Shown here: in pieces, positions 16,235 to 24,074 of the stretch
Position numbering within the stretch: position 1 is the first letter of the stretch
Layout: each line of letters opens with the position of its first letter
Origin: an uncultured Eubacterium sp.
Lineage (GTDB): Bacteria > Bacillota > Clostridia > Oscillospirales > Acutalibacteraceae
Assembly: GCA_905233805.1 (NCBI GenBank)
Contig: CAJOER010000019.1
Location: 1-38,559 of the forward strand
Length of the DNA: 38,559 bases
Reading direction: 5' to 3'
Notes under the pieces: model-generated
Seen by the model: only the letters and a program-made list of their open reading frames with translations
The model's database searches: none
What the model was told of the DNA's origin: nothing
Made by a program: the position numbers and the translations under genes

Positions 16235-17785
16235 ATGGAAAAAGCCTCATATGCACTCGAAATGAAGGGCATAACAAAAGCCTTCGGAACAAAGGTTGTT
16301 GCCAACAAAAACGTTGACCTTCAGGTTAAGCACGGAGAGATTCTTGCAATCCTCGGTGAGAACGGTTCGGGTAAAACTACGCTAATGAATATGGTAGCGG
16401 GCATTTATTATCCGGATGAAGGACAGCTTTTCGTTGACGGAAACGAGGTTGTAATCAAGTCGCCCAAAGACGCATTTGATTTCAAAATCGGTATGATTCA
16501 TCAGCACTTCAAGCTGATTGACGTTTTCTCTGCCGCTGAAAATATCGTTCTCGGTATTGACGACGGCCAGAAATACAACCTTAAAAAAGCAAAGCAGGAA
16601 ATTAAAAAGATTGTTGACCAGTACGGCTTTGTTCTTGACCCTGACAAAAAAATATATGAGATGTCTGTATCCGAAAAACAGACGGTTGAAATTGTAAAGG
16701 TGCTTTACAGGGGCGCGGACATTCTTATTCTTGACGAGCCTACCGCCGTACTCACCCCTCAGGAAACAAGCAGATTGTTTGACATTATCCGCCGTATGAA
16801 GGAGGATAACAAGTCAATTATAATCATTACTCATAAACTCCACGAAGTACTTGAAATATCCGACAGAGTTGTAACCCTCAGAAAGGGCGAAAACGTTGGT
16901 GATATCTTAACAAAAGACGCTAACGAGTCAATTCTTACGGAAATGATGGTAGGCGAAAAAATCGACTTAAATATCGAGAGAAACGAGCCTAAAAACCCTG
17001 AACCGCGTTTAGTGGTTAAACGGCTTAATGTAAAGAAATATGACGGCAGTAATGCGTTAACTGATATTAATTTTACCGTTAACAGCGGCGAAATCCTCGG
17101 AATCGCAGGAATTTCCGGTTCGGGACAGAAGGAACTCCTTGAATCAATAGCGGGATTACAGAGATGTGAAAAAGGTTCAAGTATTCTTTATACCGACTCG
17201 GACGAGGTAGAGCAGCAGCTCGTCGGCAAAACACCGAGAGAAATCAGAAAACTCGGCGTTGCCATGAGCTTCGTTCCCGAGGACAGACTCGGTATGGGTC
17301 TTGTCGGCAGTATGGATATTACCGACAATATGATGCTCCGTTCATACAAGAGCGGTAAAACCGAATTCCTTGACAGAAAGAAGCCCAAGAAGCTCGCCGA
17401 GGAAATCATTGAAGAGCTCGAGGTTGTAACCCCGTCAACGAGCACCCCCGTAAGACGTCTTTCGGGCGGTAACGTTCAGAAGGTTCTTGTAGGCCGTGAA
17501 ATTGCCCTTGAACCGAGAGTTCTTATGGTAGCATATCCCGTTAGAGGTCTTGATATTAACTCTTCATATATGATTTATAACCTTCTCAACAAGCAGAAGG
17601 AAGAGGGTGTATCAATAATCTTCGTAGGCGAGGACCTCGACGTACTGATTGCCCTTTGCGACAGAATTATGGTTATCAACTCCGGCGAAATTACCGGAAT
17701 TGTTGACGGTCGCGGCGCAAAGAAAGACGAAATCGGTTTGCTGATGACGAAAACAAACGGAGGTGCAGACAATGAAAAAGAATGA
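16235..17785 (+). CDS. Nucleoside ABC transporter ATP-binding protein, two NBDs (YufO/NupO-like)
   Basis: GENGSGKTTLMNMVAG Walker A, ILILDEPTAVLTP Walker B, second NBD LSGGNVQKVLVGREIALEPRVLMVAYPVRGLD. Confidence 0.95.
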   Translation: MEKASYALEMKGITKAFGTKVVANKNVDLQVKHGEILAILGENGSGKTTLMNMVAGIYYPDEGQLFVDGNEVVIKSPKDAFDFKIGMIHQHFKLIDVFSAAENIVLGIDDGQKYNLKKAKQEIKKIVDQYGFVLDPDKKIYEMSVSEKQTVEIVKVLYRGADILILDEPTAVLTPQETSRLFDIIRRMKEDNKSIIIITHKLHEVLEISDRVVTLRKGENVGDILTKDANESILTEMMVGEKIDLNIERNEPKNPEPRLVVKRLNVKKYDGSNALTDINFTVNSGEILGIAGISGSGQKELLESIAGLQRCEKGSSILYTDSDEVEQQLVGKTPREIRKLGVAMSFVPEDRLGMGLVGSMDITDNMMLRSYKSGKTEFLDRKKPKKLAEEIIEELEVVTPSTSTPVRRLSGGNVQKVLVGREIALEPRVLMVAYPVRGLDINSSYMIYNLLNKQKEEGVSIIFVGEDLDVLIALCDRIMVINSGEITGIVDGRGAKKDEIGLLMTKTNGGADNEKE

Positions 17786-18863
17786 ACCTTTGATTCGTAT
17801 CACTAAACGCACCGACGTTTCCGTTAAATCGGGAATTATTGTCAGAGCAATTGCAATAGTTCTTGCGCTTATCGTCTGCGGTATCGTTACCAAGTTGTTT
17901 ACAAGCGACGACCCGGTTTCAATTTTAAAAACGATTCTTCACGGCGCTTTCGGTAAAGGAAGAACGCTCGTAACCATTCACGATATTGCAATTCTTCTTT
18001 GCGTATCTCTTGCGGTTACTCCGGCCTTCAGAATGAGATTCTGGAATATCGGCGCCGAGGGTCAGGTTTTAATGGGCGCGCTTACAACCGCTATGTGTAT
18101 GTTTTATCTCGGCGGGAAAATACACGACACGCTTCTAATCGTTATAATGACGGTTTGCGCAATCGCAACGGCTTGTATCTGGGCGGTTATCCCCGCGTTC
18201 TTCAAAGCGAACTGGGGAACTAACGAAACGCTCTTTACGCTGATGATGAACTACGTAGCTATTCAGCTTATTGAATACTTCCTTAAAATTGCCGATAAGA
18301 GCGGCTCAAACGTAGTAGGTCCCAACCTTTTGTCACACGGCTGGTTCCCGCAGCTATTCCATACGGATTACCTTCTTAATATCCTAATAGTTGCAATTAT
18401 TACCGTCGTGCTTCACGTTTATCTTACTCAGAGCAAGCACGGCTACGAGCTTCTTGTAGTAGGCGAAAGCGAAAACACCGCGCGTTATATCGGACTTAAC
18501 GTTAAAAAGGTTATTATCCGTACAATGGCGCTCTCGGGCGTTATCTGCGGTATTGCGGGCTTACTCATAGTAGGCGGCTCGTCACACTCGATTGACTCAA
18601 ATATCGCAGGCGGACGTGGCTTTACCGCAATTATGGTAAGCTGGCTTGCAAAGTTCAACCCCGTATATATGGTTTTAACCTCGCTTTTACTTGTGTTTCT
18701 CAGCCGCGGCGCTGACGAGGTTTCGTCAAAGTTCGGTCTCAACGCCGACTTTTCGCAGATATTAACGGGTATAATTCTGTTCTTTATAATCGGATGCGAA
18801 TTTTTCATTAATTACAAAGTCCATTTCAGAGACAGCAAAAAAGCAGCGAAGGAGGATAAATAA
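17772..18863 (+). CDS. Nucleoside ABC transporter permease (YufP/NupP-like)
   Basis: Multi-TM; FRMRFWNIGAEGQVLMGAL, GGRGFTAIMVSWLAKFNPVYM; overlaps upstream ATPase gene. Confidence 0.93.
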   Translation: MKKNEPLIRITKRTDVSVKSGIIVRAIAIVLALIVCGIVTKLFTSDDPVSILKTILHGAFGKGRTLVTIHDIAILLCVSLAVTPAFRMRFWNIGAEGQVLMGALTTAMCMFYLGGKIHDTLLIVIMTVCAIATACIWAVIPAFFKANWGTNETLFTLMMNYVAIQLIEYFLKIADKSGSNVVGPNLLSHGWFPQLFHTDYLLNILIVAIITVVLHVYLTQSKHGYELLVVGESENTARYIGLNVKKVIIRTMALSGVICGIAGLLIVGGSSHSIDSNIAGGRGFTAIMVSWLAKFNPVYMVLTSLLLVFLSRGADEVSSKFGLNADFSQILTGIILFFIIGCEFFINYKVHFRDSKKAAKEDK

Positions 18864-18864
18864 A

Positions 18865-19845
18865 ATGGGATTTTTGTTTCAGTTTATCTCCCGCTCAATA
18901 ATGCAGGGTACGCCGCTTCTGTACGGCGCAACAGGTGAAATCATTACCGAGAAATCAGGAAACCTTAACCTCGGTATTCCCGGCATTATGTACGTAGGTG
19001 CTATTTCAGGCGTTATAGGAGCGTTCTTCTATCAGCAGAATACAACTGTTGTAAATACGTTCCTCGCTGTTTTGATACCGCTTCTTGCAAGCGTTCTCGG
19101 TTCGCTGATAGTTACGCTTATCTATTGCTTCCTTACAGTAACGCTTCGCGCAAATCAGAACGTAACCGGTCTTGCAATTACAACCTTCGGCGTTGGCTTC
19201 GGTAACTTCTTCGGCGGTTCTTTAATCAAGGTATTAAAGAGCGACGTTCCGTATCTTGCATTAACGGAAATCGCAACCGCGTTTAAGAAAACCCTGCCCT
19301 TCGCAATGAAAATGGGTTCCCTCGGAAAGATGTTCTTCTCATACGGCTTTATGGTATATCTTGCAATAATTATTGCAATTATAACAAGCGTTATTATGAA
19401 CAAAACGAGGCTCGGACTTCAGCTCAGAGCGGTCGGCGAAAGCCCTGCAACGGCAGACGCAGCAGGTATCAACGTAAACGCTTATAAGTATTTTGCAACC
19501 GCTATCGGCGGCGTTATTGCAGGTCTCGGCGGACTTTACTACGTTATGGACTACAGTAACGGAATCTGGTCAAATAACGGCTTCGGCGACAGAGGATGGC
19601 TTGCTATTGCAATCGTAATCTTTGCAATCTGGAAAGCAGACCTTGCAATCATCGGCTCGTATGTTTTCGGCGCGCTTTACATCCTTTTCAATTATATCAG
19701 CGTACCTATGACCTATATTCCGCTTATTCAGATGCTTCCTTACGTTGTAACAATTCTTGTTCTCATTATCGTTTCGGCGAGAAAGAAGAAGGAACATCAG
19801 CCGCCCGAGGCGCTCGGACTTTCATACTTCAGAGAGGAAAGATAA
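18865..19845 (+). CDS. Nucleoside ABC transporter permease (YufQ/NupQ-like)
   Basis: GTPLLYGATGEIITEKSGNLNLGIPGIMYVGA; GFGDRGWLAIAIVIFAIWKADLAIIGSYVFGA. Confidence 0.93.
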   Translation: MGFLFQFISRSIMQGTPLLYGATGEIITEKSGNLNLGIPGIMYVGAISGVIGAFFYQQNTTVVNTFLAVLIPLLASVLGSLIVTLIYCFLTVTLRANQNVTGLAITTFGVGFGNFFGGSLIKVLKSDVPYLALTEIATAFKKTLPFAMKMGSLGKMFFSYGFMVYLAIIIAIITSVIMNKTRLGLQLRAVGESPATADAAGINVNAYKYFATAIGGVIAGLGGLYYVMDYSNGIWSNNGFGDRGWLAIAIVIFAIWKADLAIIGSYVFGALYILFNYISVPMTYIPLIQMLPYVVTILVLIIVSARKKKEHQPPEALGLSYFREER

Positions 19846-19851
19846 AAGAGT

Positions 19852-19952
19852 ATTGAGAATGGAGAATTGAGAATTGTGGGTCTTGCAGACAGCAATTATA
19901 TAACGGGCGCGGGCAGAGCCCGCCCTGAATTCTACATTTTCCATTCTGAATT
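19852..19952. repeat. Imperfect inverted-repeat element of about 100 bp in the hpt leader (candidate small dispersed/MITE-like repeat)
   Basis: Left arm tattgagaatggagaattgagaatt vs reverse complement of right arm aattctacattttccattctgaatt: 20/25 by eye; internal GC hairpin gggcgcgggcagagcccgccc. Confidence 0.6.
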
Positions 19953-19955
19953 AGT

Positions 19956-19977
19956 GGGACGATGCGGACATCGTCCC
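19956..19977 (+). other. Perfect 9-bp hairpin immediately upstream of hpt
   Basis: GGGACGATG-cgga-CATCGTCCC, 15 nt before the hpt ATG. Confidence 0.7.
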
Positions 19978-19992
19978 CGGCGAGGTGTTATT

Positions 19993-20544
19993 ATGGCAAA
20001 CTTGGCAAATGATATTTCCGAGGTTCTTGTTACCGAGGAGGAGCTCAGAGAGATAAATAAGCGTCTCGGAGCGCAGATTACAAAGGATTTTGAGGGCAAA
20101 AAGCTCTTTATAGTGGGCATTCTCAAGGGTTCGATTTACTTTATGACCGACCTTACGAGGAACATTGACCTTCCGCTTGAAATTGACTTTCTGGGCGTTT
20201 CAAGCTACGGCAGCAGCACGAGGACCTCGGGCCAGGTCAAGATTGTAAAGGACCTTGACAAGTCTATCGAAGGCTACGACGTGCTTTTAATCGAGGATAT
20301 TCTCGACACGGGCAGAACGCTCGACTACGTAAGCGATATGCTCAAAACGAGGAAGGCGAACTCAATTTCGGTTTGTACCCTTCTTGACAAGCCCGCAAGG
20401 CGTGCGCCCGACGTTGACCTCGTTCCCGAATACGTTGGCTGCGACGTGCCGGACGAGTTCGTAGTCGGCTACGGTCTTGACTACGACCAGAAGTACAGAA
20501 ACCTTCCGTATATCGGCGCGCTGAAAAGAGAAATATATGAATAA
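19993..20544 (+). CDS. hpt: Hypoxanthine phosphoribosyltransferase
   Basis: KKLFIVGILKGSIYFMTDL, LEIDFLGVSSYGSSTRTSGQVKIVKDL, PRPP motif VLLIEDILDTGRTLDYV. ORF-track start 19867 reads through the repeat; ATG 19993 preferred. Confidence 0.95.
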   Translation: MANLANDISEVLVTEEELREINKRLGAQITKDFEGKKLFIVGILKGSIYFMTDLTRNIDLPLEIDFLGVSSYGSSTRTSGQVKIVKDLDKSIEGYDVLLIEDILDTGRTLDYVSDMLKTRKANSISVCTLLDKPARRAPDVDLVPEYVGCDVPDEFVVGYGLDYDQKYRNLPYIGALKREIYE

Positions 20545-20698
20545 AACACTTACAGCAAAAGAATACGCAATACCCGTTGAATATGACGAAAATACAGACA
20601 ATTACGTCATAAAAAAGGACCTTACAATAAGGGCGCCGAAAGGCTCAAAAGCACAGGCATTTGCGAAGAAAAACAAAATCAAATTCAAAGCACTGTAA
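20537..20698 (+). CDS. Small basic hypothetical protein overlapping the hpt 3' end
   Basis: 53 codons: MNKTLTAKEYAIPVEYDENTDNYVIKKDLTIRAPKGSKAQAFAKKNKIKFKAL*; below the ORF-track size cutoff; ends just before a terminator. Confidence 0.55.
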   Translation: MNKTLTAKEYAIPVEYDENTDNYVIKKDLTIRAPKGSKAQAFAKKNKIKFKAL

Positions 20699-20701
20699 AA
20701 A

Positions 20702-20736
20702 TAAAAAGCTGTTCACAACCGTGAACAGCTTTTGTT
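20702..20736. terminator. Hairpin terminator between convergent genes
   Basis: AAAAAGCTGTTCAC-aacc-GTGAACAGCTTTTGTTTT. Confidence 0.88.
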
Positions 20737-21405
20737 TTATTTATTCCACTCGTTGATTTGGGCGCGGAGCCAGTCGCACCAGGCGTCTATGCCCTCGCCC
20801 GTTTTGGCGGAGATAAAGAATATCTCAGCCTTCGGGTTGAGCTTTTTTATGCGCTCAACAACCGCCTCGTCGTCGAAATCGAATACGCTTTTAGTGTCGA
20901 TTTTATTAATCAGAACGCAGTCGCTTATCGTGAACATAAGAGGATATTTAAGCGGCTTGTCGTCGCCCTCGGGGACGGAGAGAATCATCGCGTTTTTGCT
21001 TGCGCCCGTGTCAAATTCGGCGGGGCAGACAAGGTTGCCGACGTTTTCAAGCACGATAAAATCAAAGCTTGAGGCGTCGATATTCTCAAGCCCCTGCTCG
21101 GTCATACCCGCGTCGAGGTGGCACATACCGCCCGTGTGGAGCTGGATTGCCTTTGCGCCCGTTTCGCTTATCGCCTTTGCGTCGACGTCGGAGTCGATAT
21201 CCGCTTCCATAACGCCGATTTTGTACTCGTCTTTAAGTCTTGCAAGCGTCTGTTTAAGCGTGGTAGTTTTTCCGCTGCCCGGGGAGGACATAAGGTTTAA
21301 AAGGAAGGTTTTATTTTCCTTTAACTTTGCGCGAAGGCGCTCCGCCTCGCGGTCGTTATTTTCATATACACTTTTTTTGATTTCAATTACTTTAAATTCG
21401 CTCAT
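20737..21405 (-). CDS. hypB: Hydrogenase/urease-type nickel incorporation GTPase HypB
   Basis: LNLMSSPGSGKTTTLKQTL, MEADIDSDVDAKAI, QLHTGGMCHLDAGM, FDFIVLENVGNLVCPAEFDTGA, VLINKIDT. Confidence 0.93.
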   Translation of the reverse strand: MSEFKVIEIKKSVYENNDREAERLRAKLKENKTFLLNLMSSPGSGKTTTLKQTLARLKDEYKIGVMEADIDSDVDAKAISETGAKAIQLHTGGMCHLDAGMTEQGLENIDASSFDFIVLENVGNLVCPAEFDTGASKNAMILSVPEGDDKPLKYPLMFTISDCVLINKIDTKSVFDFDDEAVVERIKKLNPKAEIFFISAKTGEGIDAWCDWLRAQINEWNK

Positions 21406-21424
21406 AATTTTTTATCCTTTCGGG

Positions 21425-23941
21425 CTATTCGCTTCTGAGTGCCTCAACGGGGTCTTTGCGCGAGGCGATTTTTGCGGGCACGAGACCTGCGAGAAGCGTC
21501 AGCGCTACGCTCAGAATTACGAGTATTACCGCGCCCTTTGTCGGGAAGGCGGCGCTTACAATTACCGATTCGAGCTTATAGTGCAGGATTGCGTTTATAG
21601 GAATCAGCAGCGCGCCTGTAACTCCTACGCCGAGGAGCCCCGCGACAAGACCGACGATAAAGGTTTCGGCGTTGAAAACGCTTGAAATATCGTGCTTTGA
21701 GGCGCCGATTGCGCGGAGAATACCGATTTCTTTTCTTCTTTCAAGCACTGAGATATAGGTGATAATTCCTATCATTATGGACGATACGACGAGGGATACG
21801 CCGACGAAGCCCATAAGCACGTAGGACACTGCCTTTATAATGCTTGAAACCGAGGACATTATCATTCCGACATAGTCGGTATAGGTGATTTTATCCTTAT
21901 CGTCAACACCTTCGTTGTATTTGTCAATACACTTGATAATGTTTTCTTTATCTTCAAAGGAATCGGCATAAATTGCGATAGACGTCGGGGAGCCTTCGTC
22001 AACCACGCCGAGTTTTTTAAGATTGCCCTCGAGGCTTTTTTCGGGAAGAAGCGCCGCCATAGCGGGAACAAGCTTTGCAAGAAGGTTGCCCTGTTCCTTT
22101 GAGAACTCCTTGCCGGTGAGAATATCGGTTTCGGTATTCTTCATCTGTTCGGCAACTATTTTGCTTTTTGAGGTATAGTCGATAACGTAGTCGGACAGCG
22201 CCTTGGTATAGCCCATGGCGGGGATAGTCGGGATTGAAACGTTATCGTCTTTAATCTGAATAATGCCGGAAATCTTAAGTTTTATACCCTTTTTGGTAAG
22301 CTTTTTCATATCCGTCTCGCTTGAGCCGAGGTAATCGTAATAGCCGTCGGCGTTCTTTTTATACTGGTCGCAGACGGGAACGAGGTAAAACTCTTTTCTG
22401 CAGATATCCTCATAAGTCCAGCTTTCAACCTTTTCGGTTACGGTTTCGCCCGCCTGAACTTTTTTAACAATCTCGTTATACTGAGAGGCGGGGAGAAGAA
22501 CAACCTCGTTATACTCCTTCGGCCACTCGCCGTAAACGAGGCCGTACTGGGTTGTAACAGAGTCCGAAATTCCGGTTCCGTCGGGTTTTGAGGCAAGCTG
22601 AATAAAGCAGCTTACGTAGTTTGCCATACTGCCCGAGGAATATACGACGTCGGTCATATCTTCAAGGCTGAACAAATCGTTATTCATCATAAGCTTAGCC
22701 GCGGCGTTGTCGTTGATAAACGTTGTGCCGTCGGTGTTCAGAAGAACGCCGTCCTTATCGTAGGCGAAGATGTCAAAGCCCGCCTTATAGGTATATACAA
22801 CTCCGCTTTTTCCGAGATACTGACGGATGTCGGACGAGGGGTTATCAAGATATTTTTTAAAGCTTTCTACGCTGTTCTGTTTCATGCTGCCGCTCATGGC
22901 GCTCGCCTGCTGAACCATTGCAGTATTTGAATAAACGCGCCCCTCTTTGCGGTTTTCGCCCTTTTTGGCAGAGGTCTGAGTCGGCATACTCGACATAAGC
23001 GAGGAGAGGTCAAAGGCCTGCTTGTCAACGGTGAGGGGGAAGGAATCCATAGCGTCGCGCTGGATGTCGTCGATATAGTTGTTAATACCCGTTGAAAGCG
23101 AGAGAATAAGCGCAATACCGATAATTCCTATCGAACCCGCAAAGGCGGTTAAAATCGTTCTCGTTTTCTTGGTAAGAAGGTTGTTGAACGAGAGGGAGAG
23201 AGCGGTGAAAAAGCTCATTGAACGGTGTTTTACCGTCTCGCTCTTCGCTTCCTCCTCTTCGGGGTTAAAGGGGTTTGAATCATCCGTAATCTCGCCGTCG
23301 CGCAGTTTAACTATACGCGTTGAATACCTTTCGGCAAGCTCGGGGTTATGGGTTACCATAATTACAAGGCGGTCCTTCGCGATTTCTTTAAGAAGGTCGA
23401 GCACCTGAATTGAGGTCTGGGTATCGAGGGCGCCCGTCGGCTCGTCGGCAAGAAGGATGTCGGGGTCGTTAACAAGGGCGCGGGCAATCGCGACGCGCTG
23501 CATCTGGCCGCCCGACATTTCGGCGGGCTTTTTCTTAAGCTGGTCGCCGAGTCCGACGTCTTCAAGCGCCTTGATTGCTCTTTCCCGTCTTTCGGCTTTG
23601 CCGACTCCCGAGAGGGTGAGGGCAAGCTCGACGTTTGAAAGCACCGTCTGGTGGGGGATTAAGTTATAAGACTGAAAAACGAAGCCGATTTTATGGTTGC
23701 GGTAGGTGTCCCAGTCTCTGTCGCCGTAGGCGTGGGTTGAGCGTCCGTCGATAATAAGGTCGCCCTCGGTGTAGTGGTCAAGGCCGCCTATGATGTTGAG
23801 CAGGGTCGTTTTACCGCCGCCCGAAGGACCGAGAACGGATACGAACTCGCTTTTTCTGAAGGAAATTGAAATTCCTTTCAGCGCCTCGACGCTCGATTCG
23901 TTTGTATAGTATTTCTTATGAATATTATTAAGTGTAAGCAT
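21425..23941 (-). CDS. MacB-like ABC transporter, ATPase fused to FtsX-type permease
   Basis: N-terminal NBD ([49 protein letters not shown]) and C-terminal FtsX domain ([20 protein letters not shown]). Confidence 0.93.
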   Translation of the reverse strand: MLTLNNIHKKYYTNESSVEALKGISISFRKSEFVSVLGPSGGGKTTLLNIIGGLDHYTEGDLIIDGRSTHAYGDRDWDTYRNHKIGFVFQSYNLIPHQTVLSNVELALTLSGVGKAERRERAIKALEDVGLGDQLKKKPAEMSGGQMQRVAIARALVNDPDILLADEPTGALDTQTSIQVLDLLKEIAKDRLVIMVTHNPELAERYSTRIVKLRDGEITDDSNPFNPEEEEAKSETVKHRSMSFFTALSLSFNNLLTKKTRTILTAFAGSIGIIGIALILSLSTGINNYIDDIQRDAMDSFPLTVDKQAFDLSSLMSSMPTQTSAKKGENRKEGRVYSNTAMVQQASAMSGSMKQNSVESFKKYLDNPSSDIRQYLGKSGVVYTYKAGFDIFAYDKDGVLLNTDGTTFINDNAAAKLMMNNDLFSLEDMTDVVYSSGSMANYVSCFIQLASKPDGTGISDSVTTQYGLVYGEWPKEYNEVVLLPASQYNEIVKKVQAGETVTEKVESWTYEDICRKEFYLVPVCDQYKKNADGYYDYLGSSETDMKKLTKKGIKLKISGIIQIKDDNVSIPTIPAMGYTKALSDYVIDYTSKSKIVAEQMKNTETDILTGKEFSKEQGNLLAKLVPAMAALLPEKSLEGNLKKLGVVDEGSPTSIAIYADSFEDKENIIKCIDKYNEGVDDKDKITYTDYVGMIMSSVSSIIKAVSYVLMGFVGVSLVVSSIMIGIITYISVLERRKEIGILRAIGASKHDISSVFNAETFIVGLVAGLLGVGVTGALLIPINAILHYKLESVIVSAAFPTKGAVILVILSVALTLLAGLVPAKIASRKDPVEALRSE

Positions 23942-24040
23942 AGCATCACCTGAATAAAATGGTTTTATATTAATATAACATTTTTAAAAGAAAATTCAAC
24001 AGAGCGGGATAAAAATTAATAATATCTTAACTTATTAAAA

Positions 24041-24070
24041 AAGCGTTACGGATTTCCGTAACGCTTTTTA
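24041..24070 (-). terminator. Rho-independent terminator downstream of secA
   Basis: AAGCGTTACGGA-aa-TCCGTAACGCTTTTTT on the minus strand. Confidence 0.85.
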
Positions 24071-24074
24071 TTTC

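Noticed and set aside
16235-17785. Degenerate second Walker A (GISGSGQKELLESIAG) as sign of a defective ATPase
   Set aside because: This is normal for the double-NBD sugar/nucleoside-type ABC ATPases.
20732-21685. 317-aa plus-strand ORF
   Set aside because: Antisense to hypB and to the MacB-like C-terminus, both of which have clear family motifs; open frame explained by codon bias.
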